A stretch of 64,000 nt of DNA from Heterohyrax brucei (taxonomy: Eukaryota > Chordata > Mammalia > Hyracoidea > Procaviidae): NCBI GenBank assembly GCA_028571685.1, contig CM053140.1, positions 22,177,501 to 22,241,500 of the forward strand. The letters run 5' to 3'. Shown piece by piece: positions 1 through 11,815 of the stretch (positions are counted from its first letter, which is position 1; every line of letters begins with the position of its first letter). The position numbers and the translations under genes were made by a program. The notes under the pieces are model-generated. The model saw only the letters and a program-made list of their open reading frames with translations. It did no database searches and had not been told where the DNA came from.

Positions 1-389
1 TAGGATAAGAAACTCAACATGACTTTAATTTGTAAAATAGTGGCCAAAATTTGAGACACTTCTCTGGTTATGATATTCATAACTCTACCAAGTTCACCCA
101 GAGGCATTTCTATCTGGAGAATTATAACAACCCGAACGTGTTGGTTAAATAATTTTTTCAAAAGCTAAATTACTTTTCCATGTACAGAAAGCAGAACTTT
201 CCAGAATTTCTGTTGAGATAGTTCTTTTTATTAGCACAAACATTTACGTGACAAAAACTTAACATGATCATGAAATCAGATCTTTTTCAGTGAGATAAAT
301 CAATTATAAAGACATAATCTTTAGACAATAACATTTTTAAACAGTTGTTACCCATATTTTTAAGAAACATTAAACACCATGCCTAATAC
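1..389. repeat. Non-coding block duplicated near 29.0-29.5 kb
   Basis: AT-rich sequence with no convincing gene. It aligns by eye with about 29,035-29,475: both contain a stretch around TTGTAAAAT, then GACACTTCT, GGTTATGATA and AACTCT, and later TGACAAAA followed by AACATG. Gaps and substitutions are frequent, so the duplication is old. The candidate terminal exon seen in the 29.4 kb copy is missing here. The block stops at the poly(A) end of the neighbouring L1. Confidence 0.6.
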
Positions 390-1317
390 TTTTTTTAATT
401 TTTTTATTTTTATTTAACGTAACTGAGTGAAAATGTACATTCACATATAAATTTACATGCCCACCTATATGCAGCTTCCACTGCTCTCCCTGTCCGGTGA
501 CTGCACACTATTCCTCTCTGCTCCATGCATGCCTCATCCTCCCAACAGCCTCCTTTCCACTTCTCTCCGTCCACTCCCCTTCCTCCAGCCAGAGGTCAGC
601 AAGATGATATCCCTGTAGATGTATAGAACCACAAAGTGCTTCCAATATATGGTCACTCTGCGTTGCCAAGTCCAATCCATTCCTGTGCAAAAAGTGGACC
701 TTTGTTATGACTTATGGGAAAGGGCAGCATCAGGGCCGGGGGCCATGCTCTCAGAGGAACGCCAAAACCGCTGGACCATCAATTGAGGTCTTTTAGTGGA
801 GATTTCATGATGCACCCCTTTTTATTCTTGTGTTGCCAGTGAGACTCCTCTCTGTGAGCTCCATCGTGGCTATCCCTGGTGGTGGCCAGGCACCATCCAG
901 TTCTTCCGGTCCCAAGTCGATGTAGGCACCCACTCTTGTGGGTCTCTCTGTCTTCTCGGTTGTCTTTACCGCATGTCATTTTGGTCCTCGGTGAGCATCC
1001 GTTCCTGCTGAGGTGGGACCATTTGCTGTGTCCTCGGATGCCAGCTTGGCAGCTTTTAAAACCCCAGACGCCACTCACCAATGTGGGGTGCAGAGAGCCC
1101 TCTTAGCAAAATGCTAGTTGTGCCAATTGGCCTGGAATTCGCCTAAGAACATGGTCCCCCGCCCCCTGCCCCAGCTACTCTATCCTTGCAGTATTGAGTC
1201 AAGATGGAAGGAGTACTCAAGTTATGCTGAAGTCCACTTAATGTTGTTCTTGTTTCTAATGTGTGCTATCACTGCTTTCTCCCAACTAGATTTCTAGTAA
1301 CTATCTAAACTAAACTT

Positions 1318-1352
1318 TCCCCCCCTCACCCTCCCTCCCTCCCCTCCCTTGC
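1318..1352 (-). other. G-rich polypurine tract in L1 3' UTR (possible G-quadruplex)
   Basis: On the plus strand this is a run of C-rich blocks (CCCCCC, CCCTCCCTCCCTCCCC). On the L1 sense strand it gives several GGG runs spaced by one to three bases. A G-rich polypurine tract in the 3' UTR is a known property of mammalian L1s and is predicted to form a quadruplex. Only the sequence pattern is seen here. Confidence 0.6.
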
Positions 1353-1400
1353 AGCTGTCAAAGAGTCTTTTCTTCTATACAGAAGTCTGTTTTTGAGATC

Positions 1401-4400
1401 TTATCCTAGAGGTCTCATACAGTATTTGTCCCTTTCTCGCTGACTACTTTCACTCAACATAATGTCTTCCAGTTGAAACCAGGTTAGGAGATGTTTCCTG
1501 GAATCATCGTTATTCTTTATCGTTACGTAGTGCTCCATTGAGTATATGTACCATAGCTTACCTATCCATTCTTCTATTGTTGGGCATCTGGGTTGATTCC
1601 AACTTTTTGCTATCGTGGGCTGTGCTGCGGTAAACATTCTGGTGCATGTGTCCGTTGGTGTGAAAGGCCTTGAATCTGTAGGATATATTCCAAGCAGTAG
1701 AATTACTGGGTCAAATGGTATATTGATATCCATTTTTTTAAGGAAGCGCCAGATTGCCTTCCAAAGAGGCTGGACCATTTTGCAACCCCACCAACAGTGT
1801 AGGAGGGTTCCCCTTTCTCCACAGCCTCTCCAGCATTTGTTGTTTTGTGTTTTCTGGATCATGGCCAATCTTGTTGGGGTGCAAAGGTATCTCATTGTTG
1901 TCTTGATTTGAATTTCTTTAATAACTAAAGATCGTGAACATGTCCGCATGTGTTTTTTGGCTGCCTGGATCTCCTCTTTAGTGAAGTGTCTGTCCATCTC
2001 CTTTGCCAATCGCTTAATTGGATGATTTATCTTCTTCTTATTGATATTTTGTAGTATCTTATAGATTATGGAGATCAGGCATCATTCTGACATAGAGTTG
2101 CCAAATATTTTTTCCCACTCTGTGGGTGTTCTTTTAATTCTATTAATAAAGTCTTTGGATGAGCAAAAGTGTTTGATTCTTAATAGTTCCCATTTATCTC
2201 CTTTCTCTTCTGTTGACTGTGGTTTCTTTGACAGATTTTGGAGTCTGTCCTCATTGTGTATTAAAACTTCCATTGTTGTTCCTACCTTTTCTTGGATGAG
2301 CTTTATCGTTTTAGGTTTGATATTTAGGTCTTTTATCCTGTTGGAGTTGGTTTTTGTATAAGGTGTAAGATATGGATCTTGATTCAGTTTATTGCACATG
2401 GATAACCAATTTTGCCAGCACCATTTGTTGAAGACGCTGTTTTTACCCCAGTTTAATGTCTTAGGGCCTTTGTCAAATATCAACTGTTCATAGGCAGATG
2501 GTGTCAGTCTCAATTCTGTTCCATTGATCAATCTGTGTGTTCTTGTACCAGTACCAGGCTGTTTTGACCACTGTGGCAGTGTAGTATGTTCTAAGGTCGG
2601 GTAATGAGAGGCCTCCCAGTGTGTTCTTCTTCTTTAGTAGTACCTTACTTATCCGGGGCTTCTTCCCTTTCCAAACAAAATTGGTGATTTGTTTCTCCAG
2701 CTCATTAAAAAATGACGCTGGAACTTGTATTGGGATTGCATTATATAAATAAATTGCTTTGGGTAAAATAGACATTTTCACAATGTTAAGTCTTCCTATC
2801 CATGAGCAGGGTAGGTTTTTCCATTTATCTAAGTCTCTATTAGTTTCTTGTAGTAAGGGCTTGTAGTTCTCTTTGTAAAGGTCTGTTATTTCTCTGGTTA
2901 GATTAATTCCTAGGTACTTTATCTTCTTAGGGGCTATCACAAATGGTATAGATTTGATAATTTCCTCCTTAACAGTCTCGTTGTTGGTATAAAGGAATCC
3001 TACTGATTTACTTATGTTTATCTTGTATCCTGAGACTTTGCTGAACTCTTCTATCAGTTTGAGTAACTTACTTATAGATTCATTGGGGTTCTCTGCATAT
3101 ACAATCATATCATCTGCGAACAGGGAGATTTTAACTTCCTCTTTGCCGATGCAGATGCCCTTTATTTCTTGGTCTTGTCTAATTGCTCTGGCTAGAACTT
3201 CTAGCACAATGTTGAATAGGAGAGGTGACAGTGGGCATCCTTGTCTAGTTCCTGATCTCAGGGGAAAGTCTTTCAGTCTCTCTCCATTCAGGATGATGTG
3301 GGCAATTGGCTTTGTATAAATGGCCCTTACTGTGTTGAGGAATTTGCCGTCTCTGCCCATTTTGCTAAGAGTTTTTAGCATGAATGGGTGTTGGACTTTA
3401 TCAAATGCCTTTTTGGCATCAATGGACAAAATCAAGTGATATTTGTCTTTTGTGTTATTTATGCAGTTAATCACATTAACTGTTTTCCTGATGTTGAACC
3501 AGCCTTGCATCCCTGGTATGAATCCCACTTGGTCATGATGGATTATTTTCTTGATATGTTGTTGTATTCTGTTGGCAAGAATTTTGTTGAAGATTTTTGC
3601 ATCTAAGTTCATGAGTGATATCGGTCTATAGTTCTCTGTCTTTGTTGGATCTTTCCCGGGCTTAGGTATCAGGGTTATGCTGGCTTCACAGAATGAGTTT
3701 GGGAGTACTTCATCCCTTTCTATACTGTGAAATAGTTTCAATAGTATTGGGGATAACTCTTCTCTAAATGCTTGGTAGAATTCTGCCGTGAAGCCATCTG
3801 GGCCTGGATTTTTTTGGGTTGGCAGTGTTTTGATGACCTTTTCAATCTCTTCCTTTGTGATGGGTTTATTAAGTTGTTCCGCTTCACGTTGTTATAATTT
3901 GGGTAGGTGGTATGAGTCAAGGAATTGGTCCATTTCCCCTAGGTTTTCAAATTTGTTAGAGTACAGTCTTTCATAGTATTCTGTTATGATGTTTTTGATT
4001 TCTGTGGCATCTGTGGTGACAACTCATTTCTAATTTGGGTTATTTGTTTCCTTTCCTGCTTTTCTTTAGTAAGTTTAGCCAGTGGTTTATCAATTTTGTT
4101 GATCTTTTCAAAAAACCAGCTTTTGGTCTTTTTGATTTTTTCAATTGTTTTTCTATTCTCTAATTCATTTAGCTCTGCTCTAATCTTTATGATCTCCTTT
4201 CTTCCAGTGCCCGAGGGGTTCCTCTGTTGTTCTCTTTCTACTTGTTCAAGCTGTAGAGTTAGCTCCTTGATTTGGTTTCTTTCTTTCCCGATGTGTGCAT
4301 TTATGGAGATAAACAGACCTCTGAGCACTGCTTTGGCTGTATCCCATAGGTTCCGGTAGGAAGTGTTTTCGTTCTCATTGGAATCCACGAATTTCTTTAA

Positions 4401-5206
4401 TTGATCCCTGATTTCCTCTATAACCCATGTTTTTTTGAGCAAGATGTTGTTCAGTTTCCAAGAGTTCCACTTTCTATCTCTGTTTTTTCTGCTATTGATT
4501 TCAACTTTGATGGCTTTATGATCTGAGAAGATGCTTTGCAATAATTCAATGGTATGGATTTTGTTGAGCATTGCATTATGGCCTATCACGTGGTCAATTC
4601 TGGAGAATGTTCCATGTGCACTGGAGAAGAAGGTGTAGTTGTCTGCTGATGGGTGGAAAGTTCTGTATATATCAATGAGGTTTAGTTGGTTAATTGTGTC
4701 AATGAGGTCTTCTGTATCTTTACTGAGCTTTTTTCTAGATGATCTGTCTAGTAATGAGAGTGGAGTGTTGAAGTCTCCCACTATTATTGTGGAATCATCT
4801 AACTCTCTTTTGAGCATAGTTAGTGTTTCTTTGACATATTTAGGTGCTCTGACATTAGGTGCATAAATGTTTAATATAGTTAAGTCTTGCTTGTGTACTG
4901 AACCTTTCAGCAGTAAATAGTGTCCATCTTTGTCCACGATGGTGGATTTGACGTTAAAGTTGATTTTGTCTGAGATTAGAATTGCCACCCCTGCTCTTCT
5001 TTGTTCATTGTTACTTGATACATATTCTTCCAATGTTTAATTTTCAGTTTGTTCCTGTCTTTAGGTCTCAAGTGAGTTTCCTGTAGACAACATATGGATG
5101 GGTCATGTCTTTTGATCCAAGATGACACTCGGTGTCTCTTTACTGGAGCATTCAGTCCATTCACATTCAATGTAATTATTGATAGGTATGTGTTCACTGC
5201 TGCCAT
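1401..5206 (-). pseudogene. L1 ORF2 (endonuclease-reverse transcriptase), frameshifted
   Basis: ORF2 encodes the endonuclease and reverse transcriptase of L1. Here it is split over several frames: endonuclease start at 5206-4976 (reads MAAVNTYLSIITLNVNGLN, then CCLQETHL), the rest of the endonuclease and linker at 5033-3984, a short piece at 3920-3738, the reverse transcriptase at 3741-2488 with the [10 protein letters not shown] catalytic motif, and later pieces at 2531-2082 and 2009-1401. The last piece contains the Cys-rich region (CWRGCGERGTLLHCWWGC). At least four frame changes separate the pieces, so no full protein can be made. The domain order is normal and nothing large is missing. 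Confidence 0.92.
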
Positions 5207-5622
5207 TGTGATATGTTTATTTTTATGTTGATGTTTTCTCCGTTGTTCTTATTAGTCTGTTCTGAGACACTCTTTTTTGTGAGTTGATTTCTCACCTTTT
5301 TCAGAGCTGGTTTTATAGTTGTTGAGACTCGTGTGTTAGATTTCTTGAAATGGTAGGATACATCTTTGTTGTGCTTTACAGCTGCCCCTATGAACCCCCT
5401 TAATAAACTATTTATAAACCCAATTTTAATTACTACCAGTCTGGTCATCTTCCTCTCCATCTGGAAGGACTATAACGACTGTAGTACATCCCTCTTTTAT
5501 TATGATGACACCATAGTTTTCATAATGATCACTGGATTGCTTCTTTCCAAATCAAAGCTGTGATTTACTTTGGAGCCTTCCCTAAATGAGTATTGAGTAG
5601 TGTGTCGTTCTAAAATATAAAG

Positions 5623-6582
5623 TTAGTGGTTTCGTTCTTCTAAGCCAAAGCCAAGAACTTCTTTCAGTATTTCTTGTAGTTTGGGTTTGGTTTTTACAAA
5701 GTCTCTTAGTTTCTGTTTATCTGGAAATGTCTTAATTTCATTTTCATGTTTGAAAGACAGTTTTGCAGGATATATAATTCTTGGTTGGAAGTTCTTCTCC
5801 TTCAAGACTTTGAATGTGTCGTGCCACTGTCTCCGTGCCAGCATGGTTTCTGCTGAGAAATCTGACGAGAGCCTACAGGGTTTCCCTCTGAATGTTAGCT
5901 TTGCCTTGAGTCTTGCTGCCTTTAAGAGTTGTTGCTTGTGCTTCACTTTGTTAAGCTTGATTATAATATGCCTTGGAGTCTTTCTTTTGAGATCTATATT
6001 GGGTGGCGTACGATATGCATCTGAGATGTCTATATTCTCTTCCTTCATGATTTCTGGGAAGTTTTCTGTCAGCAGCTCAGCAACAATATTCTCTGTGTTC
6101 TCAGATGTCTCACCCTGTTCAGGGACTCCAATTAATCGAAGGTTGTTCCTCTTAATAGAGTTCCACATGCTTCTTAATGTTTCTTCATTTTTCTTGTTTC
6201 TTTTTTATGATTTCTGCTCATAGACACTGGCATCAGTAGCCCTGTCTTCCAAGTCAGAAATTCTTTTTTCCATTTGTTCCATTCTGTTTTCTTGGGTTTG
6301 CATGGAAGCTTCTATGTCTTTGATTTTGTTCTTGATCTGTTGGATTTCAGAGTACTGGTGTTCCGTCAGATCAAACAACTTGCTTAATTTTTCATTTTGT
6401 TCTGCTGCATTTTGTATAAGGTCTAGAAGGGCCCTGTATATAATCAATTTGTATTCACTTCCTGATGCTTTCATAAAAGTTTCTTCATCTGGAAAACTCC
6501 TTGGTTGCTTTGTTTGGGAGCCTTCCGTAGCCATGAGTGATTGCTTGTATGCCACAACTGTCTGTTGCTTTTTGGGTCCCAT
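5623..6582 (-). pseudogene. L1 ORF1 (RNA-binding chaperone), frame broken
   Basis: ORF1p is the coiled-coil RNA-binding protein of the L1 ribonucleoprotein. The start at 6582 reads MGPKKQQTVVAYKQS. A heptad-rich coiled coil follows (residues about 55-120, with EQMEKRISDLEDRATD), then a frame break near 6170-6205, then an RRM and C-terminal part (NNLRLIGVPEQGETSENTEN to FGLEERNH). The copy at 46,684-47,643 keeps the same protein in one frame of 319 codons, which shows that the break here is a local indel. Confidence 0.9.
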
Positions 6583-6599
6583 GTGAGAATATAGAGGCT

Positions 6600-7585
6600 G
6601 GAAGAGGTACTGTGAGGATGGACTGCAAATGTTTCTCTAGGCTGTCTTCAAATGTAAAGCAAAAGGTATCTGACCAGTTCACAAGTCAGTTAGGTTTTCA
6701 GGTGTAGAGGTCCCTCTTCTCATCTGACAAAGTAAGCGCCACTGTATCCAACCCCAGATGATAACAAACTAGTTCAGAATACAGCACTGCTAGTGCCCTG
6801 GTGGCCTCTGCTGACAGGGCCTAGCCTTATCCAACACTGCGTCGAGTACTGGTTTTGTGATACAAAAGCGCTCTCTTGTCGGCAGGGTCTGGCTCCCAAG
6901 CTAAGAATTAGGTCCAGCTGCAGCCACCGTACCCAAGATGGCGTCCTCCACACAGGCAGCAGACAGGGGGGCTAAAGGTGCCCAGAGGCAGCGATTCCCC
7001 TGCTTCTGTTACAGGGCCCCCAACGTAGGCAGCACTATGCAAAATCAGTACTTTTCTGATGGAGAAGCGCTGTCCCGTTTGCAGGCGCTGGCTCCCAGGC
7101 TAAGAACGAGGTCCCGCTAAAATCTCGGTACCAACATGGCGTCCCGCACCCTGACCACGGAGTTCCACACAAACCCCACTGAGGCAGCTACAAAACGAAA
7201 GGCTCAAAGTGTCTAGATTAACAGAGTCCCGAGCCTGGCTCTCAGAACATGGGAATTTCGCCTGCCTCTTCCCCCAGCAGCGCGTCTGAGTCCAGCCGCC
7301 GGGCAAGGCCCAGCTCTGCCCGCCAGCCGAGACCGAGGAAAAAAAAGTCAAACTGGTGCGTTTACCTTCTGTCCGTGAGAGCCGGGGCTAGCGAGGAGCG
7401 GGACTCAGCGAGAGAGAGGAGATTTTTCACTGAATGGTATGAAGTCCCAATTAAGAGCTCTGTGCCGTGTCCTGAGGGTGATTAGGTGATCAGAAGGCTC
7501 TGTTTGATTGTCAGTTCAGGTCTTGGTTTCCAGAGGGATAGAAGGAGACGTGGGCTTAGTCGGCCATCTTGCCTCTGCTTTGATG
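6600..7585 (-). promoter_or_regulatory. L1-A 5' UTR / internal promoter region
   Basis: This is the sequence between the ORF1 start and the 5' end of the element. It is GC-richer than the surroundings. The first bases of the sense strand contain CAAGATGGCCGAC, matching the YY1-binding start of L1 promoters. Within it, two segments repeat at a spacing of about 198 bp (about 6850-6945 and 7048-7145); each has AAGCGCT near its start, then GGCTCCCA and GCTAAGAA, and ends in an ATGGCGTCC-type motif. This resembles a partial monomer duplication. Confidence 0.7.
6850..7145 (-). repeat. Two-copy direct repeat inside L1-A 5' UTR (period about 198 bp)
   Basis: The two copies share AAGCGCT (6866 and 7064), GGCTCCCA-GCTAAGAA and a terminal ATGGCGTCC element. 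The same pair occurs in L1-B (about 47,905-48,000 and 48,105-48,200), so it belongs to the element family rather than to this insertion. Confidence 0.6.
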
Positions 7586-9631
7586 AATTCTCAGATTTAA
7601 GTTCCCACAGGACTGGGCAGTATTTTGTTCTGTTGTACATAGAGTCACTGTGAGTTGGAACCTACTCGGGGGACGAAGCCACATAATAATGCTACAACAG
7701 GAATTGAGAGAATATCAACTGAGATGTTTCAATAAACAGATGCAGTACTGCAAGCCTGCACTTGCCAGTGCTCAGAAATCGGGAGGACTGCTACCTCTCC
7801 GACCCACTACAAGTGATCCAATCGAGAGAAAGGTTATCAAACAGAACATAGAGATTACTGAAAATATCAAATGCGAGTAAAATTTTGCTGAAAATCATTG
7901 TGCTGTGATTACTTTCCTTTGTGTGAGACATTTCTAAGCCATGACCCTGTAACTAATACTCAGGTGACTGAGCAGGACAGTGTGATAGTGCAGTTGAGAT
8001 TCACTAAGAGGATTGGTCCTTATCTCCTTAAGTGAGAGCTCATTCCAGAGCAGTGACAGAGATTATGCAACCCTCTAGGTAGAATGGCCTTGAGCTGACA
8101 GAGCATTCTTTGGGCCGGGATCACTGTGCTGTAAAGTTCTCGGAAGCAGGTGCTAGAGAGTGTGCAAGCTCGGAACTGCTGGCAAGAGAGACCTAGCAGC
8201 AGGAGGCACCATGATGGGCTTCCCAGCCCACAGAGACAGAAAGCTGAGGGCCTCTGATCAGTGGCTGAGGGCCAAGGAGAGACCTGCCTTCAGGAGGTGG
8301 GCAGAATAATCTGTGGGGAAACATACAATGGAAATCCTATGGAAAATGTAGTATCTCTTTGGAGTCCACAGCTGGGAATAACACAGAGAGCCTGAGGTCC
8401 TTGGTAAATAGTGGGACCAAAACTATCATCAAGCAATGAAGGATAAAAAGATCAAAGCACTGACAACATCCTGGGACAGAGGTAATTTCCTGAAGGTTGT
8501 TTTTCAGAACAAACCAGATGGAAGCAACTCTAAGGTCATGCACAGAAATTCCTGCTTGGACAACTATGTGTCCTTCCAATGGGAGCACCAGACACCTACC
8601 TTCAGGACCTGGGAATGGAACCCAAGAACGAACAAACTCTATGCACAAACACCCCACAGGGAGTCCTGCTAGCAGCTCCAGAAAGCCCCAGAAAAGGAAC
8701 TGTCTAGATTTTGTAACTGACCAGATCCCAAGTGACCTGGTTTGGGTTCAGGAGATCAGAGCAGAATTTCAGTCTCATGATGAGTGTGTAACTGCCTGCT
8801 CCTTCCCCAGGCACCAGGATGCCACCTTCAGGGCACCAAAATGTATTAGTACCTTAACAGACAGGGAAGGGGTCAGTCTCTATGAGTAGGGAAAGACCTG
8901 GTACTAAGCTTGTTGGGTTCCTTATGTTGCTAAGGGTAACAGGTTGTGTCATAGTCAGGAGTGGGAGGTAGGAAATAGCCTTTGGTTTCAGTTTTAGGGT
9001 TATACGTCAGCAACTGCATGATGGGTCCCCTCCCAAAAAATATGATAATGGTATGGAGATAGGATGAAAACAGGGACTCAGTTGTTTCTAGGTCCTCCTC
9101 CTGAGGTGGTCCGCACCAGTAGCCACATCTCAAAGTGCACGGAGGAAGTGTTACATCCGCAGTTACCCTTCCCAAACATTAATTAAGCATTTAGTGATCA
9201 TGTGATGAGGCGGTCCGTGGTGGTGATCAGGTTCCCTAGCTAACCTTGTCATTTCCCCCTTGAGGAGACATGGGCCTGAAATCTTGAAGGGAATGTGGGA
9301 AGTCGACTCGCTCTAGCTACTTCCTGCTGTTTCGGGTTGTAGTCCTGCCTACCCGTCAGACCCATGTTCCTCAAGTATCCTGTCTTGAAAACACTGAGAG
9401 GCCTGATCTACCTACCACCTGGTTGCTGGTTATATGCTGCATATCCATGTAGGACCAGGAGATTCACTAGGAATGGCTGGAGCTTGGAGCTGTGTCTTTT
9501 TTCTTAGAAGCCGAATTCAAGATGTGTTCTATGCTGTCCTGGACCTGGCCAGATTTATTATCATAAAAACAACACTATTCTTTGAGATACAGGCAGGTGC
9601 TTCCCTCAGGTGCTGTGAGAAGGTCAAGGAC
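7586..9631 (+). repeat. Tail of a lost kinase unit plus 5' flank of unit A
   Basis: The first 100 bases (TTCTCAGATTTAAG, GGGCAGT, TTGTTCTGTTGTACATAG, GAGTTGGAACC) match the RTE/AfroSINE-type 3' tail found at the end of the other kinase units. A unit therefore once ended here, and its body is absent where L1-A now sits. The rest, to 9631, is the roughly 2 kb flank preceding other units (compare 11.9-13.8, 25.4-27.4 and 58.1-60.6 kb). Landmarks are ACAGTGTGATAGTGCAG, CCTTCCAATGGGAGCACC, CCCCAGGCACCAGGATGC and CTACTTCCTGCTGTTT. Part of this flank also occurs at 31-32.6 kb away from any kinase, so it looks like an interspersed, possibly LTR-type, repeat. I cannot name the family and saw no coding content. 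Confidence 0.65.
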
Positions 9632-10348
9632 ATCAACATGGGACACTATCACTGCTAAGACCATGGGCAAGGAGACATGGGTCACAGTCAAGTTATCCCG
9701 GCACATCATCATGGGCGAAGAGGTAGCCGAGCAAAGAGCTGAAAAGAGCCAACAGACATCCTCTAACCTCCTGACACTATGCCCAGAGATAAAAATCATG
9801 AAGGATGCCCACAATCGAAAGAGTTTAATGCTGTTGCAAGTCATACAGAGTAACATCATCTTTCCTGTAGTGATGGAGTATGGAACTGGAGGGGACTTGC
9901 ATGATCATCTGGAGACTCACGGCTTCATGAGTGAAAAAAAGGCCCAGAAAAAACTCCATCAATTAGTGTAGGCCCTACAAGTATGACACAACATGTGTGT
10001 TGTACACACTCACGCCGAACCAGGAAAAGTCCTCTTAGATGACAGGAAGAACACCAACTTGCTGACTTGGATTTTGGAACTGAATTCACCAAGGGGAAAA
10101 GGCTGAACACCTTCTATGGGAGTCTCCCTTTTTATGCTCCAGAACTCTTACCTGGAGAAAAGTACCAGGGACACCCCTGTGGATGTATGAAGTCTGGGTT
10201 TCATGTATTTCATGGTAAGTGGATCTCTGCCTTTTCACGGAGATGCCCTAACTGAGCTATGAAAGTAGGTACTGGAGAAGAATATAGTATTCCTTTCCAC
10301 ACGTCTATGTCACATGAACACTTGCTGAGTTAAATACTCATTTGTCGC
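9632..10348 (+). pseudogene. MARK-like kinase relic A1 (type 1, kinase domain only)
   Basis: Decayed Ser/Thr kinase domain of the MARK/Par-1 family, whose members phosphorylate microtubule-associated proteins. Readable pieces in order: GHYH at the start, ITGKEVA-like N-lobe (here EEVAEQRAEKSQ, invariant Lys replaced by Gln), EIKIMKD with the alpha-C Glu kept, VMEYGTGGDLHDHLETHGFM, a stop in place of the next residues, a damaged catalytic loop, DFGTEFTKG, and APELLPGEKYQG with the APE motif intact. After that the frame shifts. The copy ends in subdomain XI, at the point equivalent to LLSQIL, with no UBA or KA1. There are no introns where functional MARK genes have them, so it traces to a retrocopy. 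B1 and D1 are its closest relatives. Confidence 0.82.
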
Positions 10349-10458
10349 CCACTTGCTCCATTTTAACTATACCACAAGGGTATCTCTTATCCTACAGTCC
10401 ATTAGTCTTTGACACCACACTGAACATGCCGCAGAGCCACTGAGCATTTCCTGCTGAG
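10338..10458 (+). repeat. Shared fusion segment between type 1 and type 2 kinase relics
   Basis: Starts with TACTCATTTGTCGCCCAC and runs through CATTAGTCTTTGACACCACA to GAGGAAATCTATGTGGG. The same segment joins B1 to B2 (about 14,410-14,540) and D1 to D2 (about 55,095-55,230). The truncation of type 1 and its join to the 5' part of type 2 therefore happened once, before the pair was duplicated. Confidence 0.75.
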
Positions 10459-11815
10459 GAGGAAATCTATGTGGGACACTACCACCTCTTAAGAACCATT
10501 AGCAAGGGGACATCTGCCAGAGTCAATTTACCCTGGCACATCAACACCAGCAAAGAGGTAGTCTAGAGAAGAGTTGAAAAGAGCCAACAGACATCCTCCA
10601 ACCTCCAAACACTAGACCCAGACGTAAAAATCATGAAGGATCTCCATCACTGAAATATTTTAAGGCTGTTTCAAGCCATAGAGAACAACAACATCTCGGG
10701 TATAGGGATGGAGTATTTAACTACAGGTGAACATTTGGAGGCTCAGAGCTTCATGAGCAAAAAAGAGGTGCCCAAATAATCTGCCAAACAGAGTTGGCCT
10801 TACAGGTTTGCCACAACAACTGTCTTGTACATAGGAATATCAAAGTGGAATATGTGCTCTTGGATGAGAGAAGGAACATCAAACTTGCTGCCAGTGGTTT
10901 GAGAACTGAATTCACCAACGGGAGCGACCTGAACACATTCTGTGGCAGTCTCCATTAGGTCGCCTAGAACTCCAACAAGGAGAAAAGTACCATCGACCCC
11001 CCTGGGACGTGTGGAGCCTGGCAACCACCATGCACTTCATGGTAAGTGGATCTCTGCCTTTGCATGGAGAGACCTCATCTGAGCTATCAAAGCAGGTACT
11101 GGAGGAAGAACACGACATTCCTCTCCACATGTCTACACCATGTGAACACTTGCTAAGCCAAACAGTCATTTGGGATGCAAGAAAGACAGCATATCAGAGG
11201 AGACGCTACAAGTTCTGTAAGTGACTACGGATAATGAAGGAAAACAAAAGGGGTTCGTGAAGCCACGCCTGGACTATGAAGACTCCCAAAGTGAACACAG
11301 CTGAAAGGCAGAAAGAATTTCTTGACTTGCTGCTGAATCAAAGATACAGCGTGGTGACTGGCACCTCTCTGATCCCGGTCACAACACATCTGAGATGGAC
11401 AGTCATGCCAGTACCATGGAACCCCAGGGTGCAGCACATGGCACTGATAGCCACACACCTTTCTCACTCCATGAGGTACGTCTTACCATCTATGCTAAAC
11501 CCAAACGTGAGACCCGTAACAGTGGAGGATGAAGAGTGCCTGTTCCACTGAGCCCAAGGAGACGATACAGGAGATCTGTCAAGTGCTGCACACCCACTGA
11601 CAGGTACACACTGCTGTGTATGAACAGCACACCAAGACTGCAGGACTTTGTTCAGTGGAGGATGGAGGTGTGCACACTGCTTGTGTGGACCCTCAACAAG
11701 GGGAAAGGGAAGGGAATTTCAGGCATCTCTGAGGCCATCAGTAGCATCGACTGAAAAAGGAGGAGGGAGTATGTACCTTATAATGCTGCCAGCAGTTGCC
11801 AGGGACAAAAGAGTT
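10440..11815 (+). pseudogene. MARK-like kinase relic A2 (type 2; kinase, UBA, short spacer, KA1)
   Basis: An intronless copy that starts EEIYVGHYHLLRTISKGTSA and continues through the N-lobe, a damaged catalytic loop (LVHRNIKVEYVLLDERRN; HRD has become HRN and the following Asn is Tyr), the activation segment with DFG lost, and the C-lobe (WSL, then FMVSGSLPLHGETSSEL). Next come the end of the kinase domain, a UBA-like part (AERQKEFLDLLLNQRYS), and a spacer cut after the AKP region. The KA1 domain at about 11,535-11,760 reads in pieces (LLCMNSTP, FVQWRMEVCTL, ISGISEA). It has one C-lobe/UBA segment and lacks the long spacer, unlike B2 to E. Several stops and frameshifts are visible. The A1-A2 pair mirrors B1-B2 and D1-D2. 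Confidence 0.82.

Larger units (their letters stand above)
390..7585 (-). mobile_element. L1 (LINE-1) retrotransposon, near full length, copy L1-A
   Basis: An element of about 7.2 kb read from 7585 down to 390. The 5' end, reading the minus strand, carries AAGATGGCCGACTAAGCCC, the YY1-type start seen in many mammalian L1s. A 5' UTR, ORF1, ORF2 and a long 3' UTR follow, ending in an A-rich tail (T-rich at 390-417 on the plus strand). Both ORFs are interrupted, so this copy is inactive. I see no target-site duplication: the left flank belongs to a low-copy block and the right flank to the 3' tail of a kinase unit. The insertion therefore sits on, or was later cut by, a rearrangement breakpoint. 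A second related copy lies at 46,031-48,643. Confidence 0.93.

Noticed and set aside
1615-6586. Plus-strand frames of 80-180 codons across L1-A
   Set aside because: They lie opposite the L1 ORF1 and ORF2 coding strand and have no motif of their own; they are antisense shadows.
8337-8889. Frames of 78-130 codons in the unit A flank
   Set aside because: The other flank copies break these frames at many places and there is no conserved reading frame; the sequence behaves as a repeat.
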